From positions 1,077,102 through 1,141,101 of the forward strand of contig JAMWET010000573.1 in NCBI GenBank assembly GCA_024036415.1: a DNA stretch of 64,000 nucleotides. Direction: 5' to 3'. This stretch comes from Prochilodus magdalenae (taxonomy: Eukaryota; Chordata; Actinopteri; Characiformes; Prochilodontidae). A model generated the notes under the pieces. That model was not told the origin of the DNA. It was given only the letters and a program-made list of their open reading frames with translations, and made no database searches. Numbering within the stretch: position 1 is the stretch's first letter; each line of letters starts with the position of its first letter. Made by a program: the position numbers and the translations under genes. Of the stretch, positions 1 through 23,598 are shown in pieces.

Positions 1-830
1 CAGAGAAAACATTAAGGATATGTAGTGAAGAAATGCACAATGCACACTGTGTTTTGTGACTCATAGTTTCTATTGTGAGTGCTTTCTTGATAGTAGTGTA
101 GTAGCGTTTGTGTTTGTAATTTAAGAGTGCTTGGAAGGGTGTAATGAGATAAACGAAAGCAGTTATTATGTTGGTGGGCATGCTGCATAACAGACAACCC
201 ACTAGACCCAACCCCCAACCTGTGACCATGAATTCCTGGTTCCTGCCCACCCACAGCTAGCCGTCAGAGAGGGGCCACTTTAGACATTTTCACACTCTGC
301 CTAGTTCATTACATAGACATACACCTCTATTTGACCTGACTTTGTTCTGACTTCCTGTTTGAGTGGGTGCTGCGGTGGCTAATGCAGTCATAACAAAAGC
401 CCCACTGTGTTTGTGGTAGCACTGAAAGGGCACACTTTGTTGTGTCTCTTAATAAAATTAATATTACAATAATGTCTGTTATTGTACTTTAGTGTGGTCC
501 TTTCATCAAGCAAACAGTACTAAACTGTAAAAGGTGGATTAAGTCACAGGTACTGCCAGATGTGACATAAATAGAAACTTTAGGTTGTTCCACAAGTATC
601 CATTAACCTCCTCTTTTACTGTTGGCATAATTTTGTATTAAATATAATTTTCTACTGTTGTAGTATAGTTCTGTATATGATTGAGTTACACATCAGCTGG
701 TATTTTTATTTCACACAATGTTAGCATTCAGGCACCACCTGCTGGCAAAATTAATGAATTGCAGGAGTCAGATGGGTGGAGGACTTCTCTGGAAAAAATG
801 ATTGACTGTTCAATTTTGTGTGGGTATGAG
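1..830. other. Sequence upstream of the mpg exon, no gene assigned
   Basis: No exon encoding the usual N-terminal part of the glycosylase is recognisable here, so the 5' exons of mpg probably lie left of the window. The frame is open from 681 into the mpg exon, but residues before 831 do not resemble the family, so I treat that part as intron. Otherwise AT-rich, without recognisable repeats. Confidence 0.4.
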
Positions 831-1709
831 GTGCTGGTACGGAGACACTGTGACGGTATGGAGCTGAGAGGCAGGGTAGTGGAGACAGAGGCCTACTTGG
901 GTGGGGAAGACAAAGCATCACACTCGGCTGGAGGGAAGCGCACAGAGAGGAACGCTGCCATGTTCATGAAGCCTGGGACTGTGTATGTGTATCCCATTTA
1001 TGGGATCTACCTCTGCATGAATGTCTCCAGTCAGGGTGAGGTTTTTAAACTCCTTTAGCATGAAGTGTTCTGTCTAAAAATGAGAAGTACAAATTCAATA
1101 GGGTATATCTGAAGCCAGTGTAGTGTAGTGCTATTCTACATTAATGAGTACATTGATGCAGTAGGTAAAGTTATTCTCTGCCAGTGTTAAACAAAAGAGG
1201 CAATCACAAGCTTTAAGTGGAAGGAGACAGTGTGGAGCCATGTTAACTGCTCTGTGTTTGTGTAAGCAGGGGAGGGGGCGGCAGTACTGTTACGGGCCCT
1301 GGAGCCCCTCCAGGGGCAAGACGTCATGAGGAAGCTGCGGGCAGCCAAACGTAGAGATGGCGCCAGGGCCCTGAAAGACAGGGAGCTGTGTAATGGCCCC
1401 TCCAAGCTCTGTCAAGCCTTGGATATCCAGCGCTGCTTCGACCGCAGAGACCTTGCCACGGACAGTGAGGTGTGGCTGGAGGAAGACTCTGAAGGGGAAA
1501 TACCAGGACGTGGGGAGGTAGTTTCAGCCCCACGAATTGGTATTGAATCTCATGGAGAATGGGCTACAAAACCTTTGCGCTTCTATCTGCGGGGTCACCC
1601 CTGCGTGAGCGTAGTGAACAGAGAAGCTGAGAGAAAACTAGAGAGAAAAGCCTGTTGCCATCATACTAAAACAAAAGGACATGTAGCTGACGATTTGCAA
1701 TCTTCATGA
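831..1709 (+). CDS. mpg: N-methylpurine DNA glycosylase, last two exons (5' part missing)
   Basis: Base-excision repair enzyme (alkyladenine DNA glycosylase) that removes alkylated and deaminated purines in the nucleus. Two exons are visible: 831-1035 (acceptor ..TATGAG, donor G|GTGAGG) and 1270-1709 (acceptor GTAAGCAG), joined in frame and ending in TGA. The residues that line the human active site are all present: Glu and Tyr in VETEAYLG, His in KASHSAGG, the two Tyr of YVYPIYG, Asn in LCMNVSS, and Arg in LLRALEP. Later family blocks follow: LKDRELCNGPSKLCQAL, FDRRDLA and GEWATKPLRFY. The exon encoding the N-terminal domain is not seen. The gene is convergent with nprl3, the same arrangement as at the human alpha-globin locus. 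The tail after SVVNREAE is longer and more basic than in human. Confidence 0.93.
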
Positions 1710-2426
1710 TATTTTTAAATTTACAATTCCCACTCCTGCCATTTTAGTTTACTTTTACCAAGACTGACTGGTGGAAGCTTAAAAACCTAAGCCAATTTCC
1801 AATAAGCATCCATGTCTGACACTGTGTCTTGAATTTAGTGATTTCGCAGATGTTTTAGAAAATCCAGCCAGAGTTACAAAGCCAAATATAAACTGCATCC
1901 AGCACTCTGCATCTTTTGCCTCCTGCCTTCCTCTTATCCTCTTTTTGTTTTCTTCTACTGAAACCCTATGGGCTTGCAGCAGCTTGGTCTGGAACGATCA
2001 TTACAGTGTGTTATCCTTTGGTGCTCTTTGGTTGAAAGAATGATCTATCACATCAGGGATTAACCCTTGCCCCCTAATAGGAAGTGCTCGAGTGCAACAC
2101 TAACCATCCATTTTACGGCCATCCAACAGCCTGTGACAGAGCAGAATAATACACTATCCAACATTATTGAAACAAATGCATGCTTTGAGAGAAGGCATAA
2201 TATTTTATGTCCTGAAATGTATGTACAGTATAACAGGCAATCCCTGCTGCATGTTTCGTTCTTTAAAAAAAAAATTATACAATTCCCTGTCAGACCAACA
2301 GTGTGTTAGCCAGCAAGGATATCTTTAAAGCATGTAGATGATTAATAATACTGCCAGCATGCACAGTGCATAGTATTATATCACTTAGTCCAGATGGTAT
2401 TTTGCTATGTGAAGCCTCAACCCCTG
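1710..2426. other. Intergenic region between convergent mpg and nprl3
   Basis: Holds the 3' ends of both genes. I see no coding sequence and no clear canonical poly(A) signal. Confidence 0.5.
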
Positions 2427-14398
<11,972 letters not shown>

Positions 14399-17300
14399 GG
14401 TATAAAACTGAAAGAAGAGTGATGTCCTGGCGATATAAATACAATATCGTGGTTATACAGCTTGCTAAACAATTATATAGCAAACTAGCTGGCTACAATG
14501 ATACTCATTTTAGAGTGTAGCTAGCTAGGTTAACTAGCTAAGTTGTGTCTGGCTAAGAGCTCTGTACCCATGTAACAGTCTCCTATTTGACAAGGCAATG
14601 CACAGACGTGCAGCCGTGTAACAACTCAAAATGAGTTACAGAAACCCAACATAGTGTGGTAAGTTGAAAAATGTAGGTCTATTGTATCTATCTTTTAAGC
14701 AAGCTAAAGTTAGCTGCGTCCCATTACAACAACACGAACAGCCACATTGCTCGACATAGTCCTCTGACCAAAAATCGATAAACTTTCACCAGCTTTGACA
14801 ACTGTAAATTGCTGGTTCAGTTAAATAAATTATTGACTAGTATAAAGAAGCGCTCATTGCTTTATTTAACAACGCCTAATTACATGCTAGCGTTAGCGTT
14901 TCGGGCTAACTGTTGTGAGTTGCACTCTACCCTGACGTAGGAAACACGGACCCCAAGATTTATAGTTCCGCGCATTACTTTAAAGTATGGTTTCCACCCA
15001 AATATTCACCGCATATACACATCTGTATATTGTCTTAGCCAGTGCAAACAGGAAACAGAACAAGAGCTCTATAATAGTTTAATAATTGTACACAATCGTG
15101 CATAACACGCATAACATGTATTACCGCAGCTTCTCCTGAGCGTAGCAAGAGTGCTCTCAGCTTCCTACGTGAGGTCCAGCACTACCGATGACGGCAAGAG
15201 CAGCGCTTCCACTCCACTTCCCCCAGGAGACGCCATCCCACTTCTGACACCAAATGAAGCTTCTTGGAGAAAAAAGGAGACACATGGGGCACCAAGGCGA
15301 CATACTACTCGCTAAAAAACAAAATCTGCCTAAAAGTAGTATGCAGTATTCAGACATGCTGAAAATCTGTAGTGCATTGAAACTACCCGGATATTGTACT
15401 ACTCCAGTCAGGTTTTCCAGTATACAGGGGAAACTATCTTTGTGGGTCATCCCATCATGCATCGCGGCCTCACTAGCTTAGCCTGCTTCAGCCCAGAAAA
15501 TGACAGTGGGAAACACTGGGGAGCAAAATGCAGCCAACTCAGTATAAATGTTGGTATAGTGTTTGTAGTGGGTTGTATTTTCATCAGAATGAGCCCCAGA
15601 AAGTAATATATACAGGTCTGAAGTTTAATAAAACTTCATTTAACTAGCTTTAGAGGTTAACAGATTGGCTAACCTTATCAAGTAAACTGAGCAGTGTTAG
15701 CAGCAGCTAGCTCTAAACAGTGGTAACAGTAATAACAGCTCTGGGGTAAATGTGAGGTAACTGGTCGGGTGACTGTATCAGTATGCTACACTGTATGTCA
15801 ACACCTGTTACTGTTCTGCATGCTACACACAGGGGGCAGTATGCACTACATACTACTGTAATATGCATTATAGTAATGTGTCATTTTGAATAACGCTCAT
15901 GATTTCTGCTACAAGAAGTGTCTTTTTTAGGCAGAAACACATAAACAGCAGCCAAGGATCATGGGCAGGTGATTTCTATTCATATGCTTTCACTCTAACC
16001 AACAGCACAACACAAGCACAAATACAATATATAGCATTTAAACACACTTCAACAAAAACCACAAAAAAAAACCAACAACATTAAAAACAACATTTCAAGT
16101 CCCTTCGTTGAAGGGGGTTGTGGCGCACAGGAACAGATTACAGCCTGCAAACTACAGCAAGTGGCATCATGAATTTTTTTATGTGCAAAATACTTACTAA
16201 AAAATGTAGTCACCAGCAGTCACTTAAAGGAGCAATATGTAATATGATGCAGTCTGTCGCATTCATACTCTACACAGTCCCTTTTCATCTTCCCCTGTTT
16301 ATTTACCAGTCTGAAGAATAGTTGCGAGTGCAGCATAAAACTTCATCCCTTTACTCGCCAAGCATGTCTCCAGTTGGTTTAAAGCAACTTTCTTCACATT
16401 TTGTTAACAAAATTAGTTCAGTGATGTTCAGGGATGTTTTTAAATCTAAACATCTTACATATTCATTGTGTAATATTACATATGGCTCCTTTATATTCCT
16501 ATTTCCTTTTTTCAAGCTATTACTGAGAAAATGTTTACAACCACAATCAGGTGCAATGTGTGGTGACATTACAATGGAAACGAACAAAAAATATATATCA
16601 TGCTGAACCATTGCACCTTGACATTATGTGCAAACACTTCTTCTAATCTGTTGTATTTACTGTCATTTATGTCATCAAAGACACAGGGTAACACTTTCAT
16701 ATCACAGAGTATGTTATCAGTTTCATAGTAACATCATAATATCATAGCATAATATAATTTCATTTAGATCAGTTAAAGTCAGATCAGATCAAATCAAGTT
16801 ATTTGTCATTTTATGCTATATACTAGTTACATACAAGTACTGTGGACTAGCTAAATACAAGTACACAGTGAAATAGAACAATGTTCCTCCAGGTTGATGG
16901 TGCACCACAAAAGGATTTAGAATAAATACAAAACAGCAGAGAGGTCAGATGTCAGTACATGGTACCAAGAACATACCGAATTGTGATATGAGCCAGTGTC
17001 AACAAATGTCTACAAATGTTCCACTTAAGTTGAAAAGCATAAAACATAATGAGAAGATCACCTTTAACCCATTAATATCTTTTTGATCCTGTGCCTGAGC
17101 AGAAATCTGAATTTGTCTCCTAACCTACTAAATAAACGTGCTGATTGCGGATGGGAAAAGCAAAAATAAGTGGAAAAACAAATATTAATATAGCTTGGAA
17201 ACAGTGAGGAAAACCCATTTTCATGCTTAATATGTTTTATGCTTTAGGCTTAATATTTGATCAAAAATGGATTTATGTGAAATTACCCGCTGCGTTCCTA

Positions 17301-18119
17301 CTTCAGTGGCTCTTAGGCACAGTACGGCCCATGTTCTGTTAACTTTTTTGTCTCTATGCTATAGTAGAGATATAATGGTGGGTTTGTTTGTTTTACAAAC
17401 TGAAAGTTCATACTTTTTATTTTGAGAGTGGATCTGACCCCACCCCATGATAAACTGGATATGCTGTGTTCAGCAACATGTCCTATTTCATAATGTATTA
17501 CTACTAAAACTGAAGGAAATTATAGCACATTTATACAATGTAATAGGGTTAGAGCGGGTTATATGTAATGTATACCATGTTATCCAAATTTTAGACTTGT
17601 TAAAAGGGTTGGAACAGATAGATGTGTTAATAGAATAGAATAGAATAGAATAAATACAAATACTTAGTCATTTTGCAAATGAGATCACATGTCTACAAAT
17701 ACACCAATCTAAACTGTCACGTGACTGCATCCAGGATGTTTAGTATAAGTCACTTAGTGACTTCATGGGTTTGTGAAGGAACCTCTTAAAGGGTGTGTGA
17801 TGCATATGTTACCATATACAACCTTAACCTTACCGAAACCCTGACCTTACCCTAAAATGTATTACTTTACACTATGAGAATGGATAGTATGCATTAATCA
17901 ACAGACCCCTATGAGAGAAAATATATCAAAAATGTTTAAACATCTGAATAAATAAGTAAAGATATAAAAATGCGTTGTCTTATGTAGTTCCAGTCAATAA
18001 AAATACATTATTTGAAAAATGAGATATAACCCTATCTCTCACTTAAATAGAGAACCTATGGGCTGGCTCTACTTTTGCAATTACTACCTCCTGGATTAAT
18101 CAGAATGTATCTAATAGAT
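14399..18119. other. Intergenic region between nprl3 and the globin cluster
   Basis: Should contain the nprl3 promoter and 5' UTR just above 14400, though no TATA box or clear CpG island marks it. Around 15290-15480 and 15780-15870 there are AGTAGTATGCAGTAT-like and CATCATGCATCGCGG-like words that look like pieces of a worn fish transposon. No protein-coding gene is supported; short ORFs are not conserved-looking. Confidence 0.4.
16745..16935 (-). repeat. Possible 3' tail of a LINE-type repeat
   Basis: The words CAAATCAAGTTATTTGTCATT, ACAGTGAAATAGA and GGTGCACCACAAA follow the pattern of an abundant fish retroelement 3' region. No coding part is attached. Class assignment is from memory of the pattern and is weak. 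Confidence 0.35.
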
Positions 18120-18335
18120 GTTCCAACTTCCTCCTTACTTTAAGGGAGTTTTTCCTTGCCACTGTTGCCCCTGGCTTGCTCAGGGTAGTTGGACCTCAAT
18201 TTCATTTCCCTATTTTAATACGTGGTGTTTTATTTTGCTTTATATAAACTGTAAATGCTTTTCTGTAAAGCTGCTTTGAGACAACACTGGTTGTAAAAAG
18301 GTGCTATACAAATACATATTGGTTGATTGATCAAT
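18120..18335. repeat. Widespread teleost interspersed repeat fragment
   Basis: Contains GGGAGTTTTTCCTTGCCACT, then GCTTTCTGTAAAGCTGCTTTGAGACA-type words (one base differs here) and a GGTGCTATACAAATA end, a combination found at many places in fish genomes. I do not assign a class. Confidence 0.55.
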
Positions 18336-18519
18336 TGAAAAAATATTAATGAATGTCAAAATTGTGTATAAGGTTCCCATTTAGACAGAGTTTAAACTTT
18401 AAAGTCACGCTTTTATGGCATTCTCTTGGCCCATTCGTAACGAGGAAGACACTCTTAGTTGATCTGGGTATGAATCTATCCCTTCAGTTTACGTTCACGT
18501 CCATGCTACTTTTTCCTCA

Positions 18520-18655
18520 CTGGGACAGATGGGATCTTCCAGCAAAACAATGCGACATGTCACACGGTCAGAAATGTCCAATATGGGTTGGACGAGCATG
18601 AACAAGATTTGTAAGTACTACCCTGCCCCCCTAATTTTCCAGACCCAATTAAACC
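18520..18655 (+). pseudogene. Worn Tc1/mariner-like transposase fragment
   Basis: Translation around 18540-18650 keeps traces of the second catalytic-Asp region of Tc1/mariner transposases: a QQ.NA.CH-like stretch (Asp replaced by Asn), then DEHEQD and a PPN.PDP-like remnant of PPNSPDLNP, with stops and changes between. The element is far too decayed to be active. Confidence 0.45.
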
Positions 18656-18926
18656 TTCGTTTTCGCTCGGTGGATTCCCCTGCTACGTTTGTATTAGAAT
18701 CTTTATGAACAATATATTCTTCTTAACTGATGCAGAATATTACCCCATATTTCTCTCTTTAAAAGATCTAACATTGCTGCTTTAAACAAAAGGCTTTATT
18801 ACGGCTTATGAAAAAGTCACAGATTCCACAAAGCAGATTATTCAAACTTTATTTATTTCATTCATGTGACATAAAGCCATGTCCATCCGACATAAATGCC
18901 GCCCAAACACCGTCTTGGTGGGAGGT

Positions 18927-19591
18927 TTAAAAGTAGCGGCTGGACAGAGCGGCAGCAACAACGGCCATCAATTTCTGCCATGTGCACTGAACCTGGGGGG
19001 AGAATGAGGCTCCTAATTTGATCCCAACCACGATGGTGAGGCAATCGGCCAGCAGCTGTGGAACATACAAAAACCCCAGTTAGACACGATTATACGTTAG
19101 TACAGCTATGTCCATTCTATGTATGTCAGGATACGTACTCTGAAGTTATCTGGGTCCACGTTGAGTTTGTCACAGTGGAGCTGGCTCAGATTGGAGTAGG
19201 TGGCCTTGATGTTTTCCAGGTTCTTCACAGCCTTGTCCAGAGCACCCAACACGACCTTGCCATGTGAGGAAACCTTAGGATTTCCCAGGATGGCAGCCGC
19301 ACTGGACAAATCCCCAAAGGATCCGAAATACCGCTGAGTCCAGGGGTAGACGATCAGCAGTCTGCCACAAAGTACATGCGCATATTATTTAATTTGATAT
19401 TCATGTTATAGATTGTTGTATAGATAATAATATAACGTTGTGTAGATTGTAATATAACGGGGGCTAGCATGTTACACCAACGAACAAAGGCAACGTTACC
19501 TTCCCAGAGCTTGGGGTCCGATCTCATCAATGTGTAGTTTGCCCCAGACCTCCGAAATGGCACTGTGTTCGGCATCTGACCACTCCACCAT
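18927..19591 (-). CDS. hbb: Beta globin, enhancer-proximal, cathodic type
   Basis: Haemoglobin beta chain; binds haem and O2 in red cells as alpha2-beta2. Exons 19591-19500 (92 nt), 19361-19139 (223 nt) and 19055-18927 (129 nt) have the standard globin intron positions and give 147 residues including Met. Distal His E7 is residue 64 (SSHGK) and proximal His F8 residue 93 (QLHCDKL). It differs from the other beta genes: Cys at F9, exon 3 one codon shorter, and C-terminal SSRYF, so His HC3 is replaced by Phe. Ser F9 and His HC3 are linked to the Root and Bohr effects; a Phe C-terminus is typical of fish cathodic haemoglobins. Poly(A) signal AATAAA (minus) at 18853-18848. Paired head-to-head with the alpha gene at 21219. 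An embryonic or larval role is possible from its place next to nprl3, but not shown. Confidence 0.95.
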
Positions 19592-21218
19592 GTTGTCAGC
19601 TTATGCGTATTTGAAGGATTTCCAGCGATAAACTCTTAATCTCTGAATAGCGGGGCGACAGGTGCAGGCGCACTTTTTATTCAGCCTTGATCTCCGCCCC
19701 CCTGCAAGGCACGAAGACTGATTGGCCATTGCTTTTGATCACTTGTCATGCGAAACACTCTCCTAAATCTTCATATAGAAATTGTGTCTAAAATACGTCT
19801 AAAATATCTGAAATGTTAACGCTTTATTATAGTTTAAAAAACCGTATATCTTCCCTCATAACGATGAGAGTAACACAAATCATATAGTCGATTGATCTTA
19901 ATAATAAATAATAATATGACAGATTATAATGCTTGATGACATACTATTAATACTTAAGGCGGCGCGAGTACTTACATTTTAAAGTTTATACAAACGTTTT
20001 TTATAGTATATTGTAGCAGGTATAATCTTAAAATCTCAATATTAGTCCGTTAATTATTTAATTCTTGGTACTGACGTGTTTGTTCGACTACAAGTTGTTC
20101 AATAACTATTTTGTTTGCACTTACTATTTCTACATTTGACTATCAAAGGCAGAAGTCATAGCTAAACCCAATAAACCTAAATAAGATTATTAATAGGTTG
20201 GTTGTTGCAGCTTTCACTCTTTTGTGACCCCATATTACATTCTTTTTGACTTTGTCAGCTTTGTCGTTTGAACTAATTGAACCTTTCCAAGTTTAGACGA
20301 TGAAGTTTTTTATCTGGTGATTCACACCCGTTCCGCCCATGAAATGTTTTAACGGGAAACAAACTACTGTGATAACCCAGAATGTCGTGTTCTCTTTATT
20401 TGGCACATGCTTCTGGGTTGCTGTCCTCAGATGACCCCCGCACCCCTTCTCACGTGCCAAATTAGAGATGCTAAATTTTGTTTGATTCTGGCTGTCTTAA
20501 AAAAAGGAGAAGAGAAAACAGAGAAAAGCTGACAACTTCAATCAAATGAATAAGATTAGTATTGTAACGTTTAAAAACATATAAAGAGAACAAGCCTACA
20601 GTAAAAAAAAAAATAAAATAAAATAAACATTTCGTTTATGTGTCATTGACGTGTAAAAGAAAATGAAAATGGCACGTGGCCAAATATACCTAAACAAGTA
20701 AACATGTATTATCTACATGTTTTAAAGTATGTTTTTATTGTAATTGAAAAACAAAATTATGAATGACATATGACTGTCCCGAAGTGAAGCTGCTTTTAAC
20801 AGATATGTAACGGTTTTCTTTTGTATTAAAGAGTTTAAACTCGCAAAACCTGACACTGTGAAACAGGCTTGCTCTATATGGAGGTTTTGGGACGCACCTT
20901 CTAATAACTGTATTCAAGGTCCCATTGCCACAGATGTATAAAATCAAAAAGTCAAGAACCGGCAGCTCAGTCATCAGACCCAGTGCTGCTAACTATGCGA
21001 AATAAAAGGAACACGTTCCCAATAATGTGAGTGACTCGTATGTTATTTCGTTTAAAGTAGTAAGGCTAGATCAGCACTGCACTGAACCGATATTTTATTT
21101 TGGAATGTTGGCGGTGACCGTGTTGCTGGGTGTGGCACCTAAAAGCGCTATAAAAAGGCCTCGCTGCCGCCACAACTTACTTTCTCCTCCTGCAACACAG
21201 AAGCGGAAAAATACCGAC
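19592..21218. promoter_or_regulatory. Divergent promoter region of the first beta/alpha pair
   Basis: For the minus-strand beta gene: TATA-like AATAAAAAG at 19681-19673, inverted CCAAT box (ATTGGCC) near 19721-19727 and a C-rich box at about 19691-19702. For the plus-strand alpha gene: TATAAAAA at 21149-21156 and a CACC-type box GGGTGTGGC near 21128-21136. The 1.3 kb between is AT-rich with no gene. Confidence 0.75.
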
Positions 21219-21841
21219 ATGAGTTTGACCGCTAAAGACAAGGCCGTGGTCAAGGCTTTCTGGGCTAAGATTTCTGGGAAAGCTGACGCCATCGGCCATG
21301 AAGCTCTGGCGAGGTAAGAATGTGCTCCTCCGTTTTCAGAAATACCAGCATTTACATTTTTTAACAGAAGAAATCAAAGCACGAATCCGTCTCCTCTCTT
21401 CTCCGCAGAATGCTCGTCGCTTACCCTCAGACCAAAACATATTTCGCTCACTGGCCTGACCACTCTCCCGGATCCGAGCCCGTAAAGAAGCACGGCAAAG
21501 TCGTAATTGGCGCAATCAGCGCTGCTGTGGAAAAGATGGATGACCTGGTTGGTGGGCTGAGCTCCCTAAGCGATTTGCATGCTTTCAAACTGCGCGTGGA
21601 CCCCGGAAACTTCAAGGTAGGTCGCGGCCGCGCGAGCCCAGCGCTAATTTAATAGTCTATGGGTGGCGGATTTTGACATCTTTCCGCATCATCGCTCTCT
21701 TTTTTCTTCTAGATTCTGTCTCACAACATCCTCGTGGCTCTTGCTGTCAACTTCCCAGGCGATTTCACCCCTGACGTGCACGTTTCTGTGGACAAGTTTC
21801 TGGCAGCCGTGTCCGCAGCACTTGCTGATAAATACAGATAA
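21219..21841 (+). CDS. hba: Alpha globin, enhancer-proximal copy
   Basis: Haemoglobin alpha chain. Exons 21219-21313 (95 nt), 21409-21616 (208 nt) and 21713-21841 (129 nt) give 143 residues including Met, the usual fish length. Distal His E7 is residue 60 (KKHGK) and proximal His F8 residue 89 (DLHAFKL). Start [15 protein letters not shown] and end SAALADKYR are typical. It is clearly more divergent than the three other alpha genes, which share the WCLAERYR ending, so it may be an embryonic/larval or cathodic-Hb partner of the adjacent beta gene (inference). Introns are very short (95 and 96 bp). Poly(A) signal AATAAA at 21846-21851, with a second one about 60 bp further on. Confidence 0.96.
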
Positions 21842-21912
21842 ACAAAATAAAGTCATTGATGTGTGGCTCGATGCACAATGGTCACAGAGTTGTGTCCTGC
21901 AGCCTGAATAAA

Positions 21913-22936
21913 GAGAATGCAAATTTTAACAATTAAACAATAATTAAAGTCATTTTAATGTGTCACTTTTTTTTAAAAAATCAATAACAGTTTTGAACAA
22001 CGAACGGTTCTTTTATTGCAATGATGGTGGACACTTTAATATGCGGTACATGCACAAATGCCAACACGCTGTCAGTTATTCTCTCGAAGCGAGACTCTGT
22101 ATAAACATCTTTTAATGAATGTGATAGAACCTGGTCCTGCGGCTGGTGGTGCACACTTGTCGCAGTTCAGGACCACGAGCGTGGACAGTTCCTCATCATA
22201 TGCCGAGACATTGAGCTTTTCTCTTTCTTGAACAGAAAGCAATGGCAGGCCAACAGAGAGGGCGAGTGTTCCACGTTGTTAGTGTGAGCTAATGAATAAA
22301 CTCTTAAACACACTTTCACATTTGTGTATATGTGATAGCAATGTAAGCTTAGAGAGGTGATTGAATTAAGCACGGTGATGTGGTACTAGCTAACACCACA
22401 GACAGCACAGTTCTTTGCTGGTTTTATAATTACACGTACATCATGTGAAGATCAATAGAAACAGCTCAAACTACAGAAAACCAGTGAATGAAAAGCTTGT
22501 TATGGAGGTTGAGGAGATAACGCAGCAGGTGGTAACTTTTAGTTTTATCACCGTCCGGCAGCAGCCTAAAAGAAGGACCTTTCCACAAGTTACGTTACGT
22601 CGTTACATCTTTAGTATCAGCACATTTGGTGTCATTAGGCGTTTTAAAAATGTTCGGCAAATACTAGGTAATAACGGGTTTTCTACAACCTTAAACCAAA
22701 GTACGAGCTCATTAATAAGACAATACCCAGTATAAATATCTGGTCATAGTTCATGTGCAACGTCACGTCGTTGCTATTTTGTCATTAATTCAGTGTCAAT
22801 TAATTTAATTCTACAAAAGTTTTTTTTTCGCTGTTAGCAGAACTCAGAAGAGACCAGCTAGTGAAAGAAGACTTTTATTAAGTAGCATATTCTTGTAGAC
22901 AGAAGTTTGCGCCTCTTCACATTTACTTGTGCTTGT
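21913..22936. other. Intergenic stretch between alpha gene and beta pseudogene
   Basis: No globin exon, repeat or other gene recognised; moderate AT content. The 96-codon ORF at 22445-22735 has no recognisable features. Confidence 0.5.
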
Positions 22937-23598
22937 TTAGTGGTACTGCCTGCCCAGAGCAGAAACAACTACATCCAAGAACTTCTGCCAGACCTCTTGC
23001 ACATCAGGAGTGAAGACTGAGGGTCCGAACTTCATGGCCACGCACACGGTGACGCAGTCAGCGAGAAGCTGAAGTAAAGCAGACGAAATTTAACTTAACC
23101 CATGACCCAAGAACAGGTATAAGCAAAGTATTAGCAAAGCATGACCTTGACACCGACCCTGAAGTTGTCGGGATCCACGTGCAGTTTCTCAGAATGCATC
23201 ACACTCAGGCTAGCGTAGGCTTTCTTAATGTTGTTCAGGTTCTTCACCGCTTTCTCCAGTCCACCCATGACGACCTTACCGTGAGCAGCCACTTCCCCCG
23301 TTCCCCCGGTTGCCATAGGCCGGCGGGGCGTCCGACAGGGTTACCAAAATGACGCAATAAATACCTATTAGTCCAATGAGCCTAGTACGCATCAGAAGCC
23401 CTAAACAGACGAGCGATAAAGCACCTGCTGACAACAGTTTTCCAAACCACTGAGCAATTTAGGACTGTCTACGAATGTGTTTTGGTAGGTTAGCTTAAGA
23501 CTCACTAGGACCGGGTCCTGCGGTCCAATTTCGTCAACTTTGATCTTACCCCACAGTCCGACGATCGCACTGCGCTCAGCATTTGTCCACTTCACCAT
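22937..23598 (-). pseudogene. Beta globin pseudogene, unpaired
   Basis: Beta-like gene in which exon 3 (23068-22937, 132 nt) still reads correctly from [18 protein letters not shown] to GRQYH and the 3' half of exon 2 ([18 protein letters not shown]) is clean, but the 5' half is broken. Exon 1 (from ATG 23598) has a changed end (GPQDPVL in place of GPQALSR) and an extra base before the donor GTGAGT. The first 80-90 nt of exon 2 (about 23401-23310) are scrambled by several indels, with an in-frame stop in the region that should encode [16 protein letters not shown]. The upstream region lacks the AATAAATAG TATA-like box of the other beta genes. It has no alpha partner. The closest relative by eye is the beta gene at 26410. 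Confidence 0.88.

Noticed and set aside
681..830. N-terminal extension of mpg in frame with the exon
   Set aside because: Residues do not resemble the family, and a splice acceptor sits exactly where VLVRR begins.
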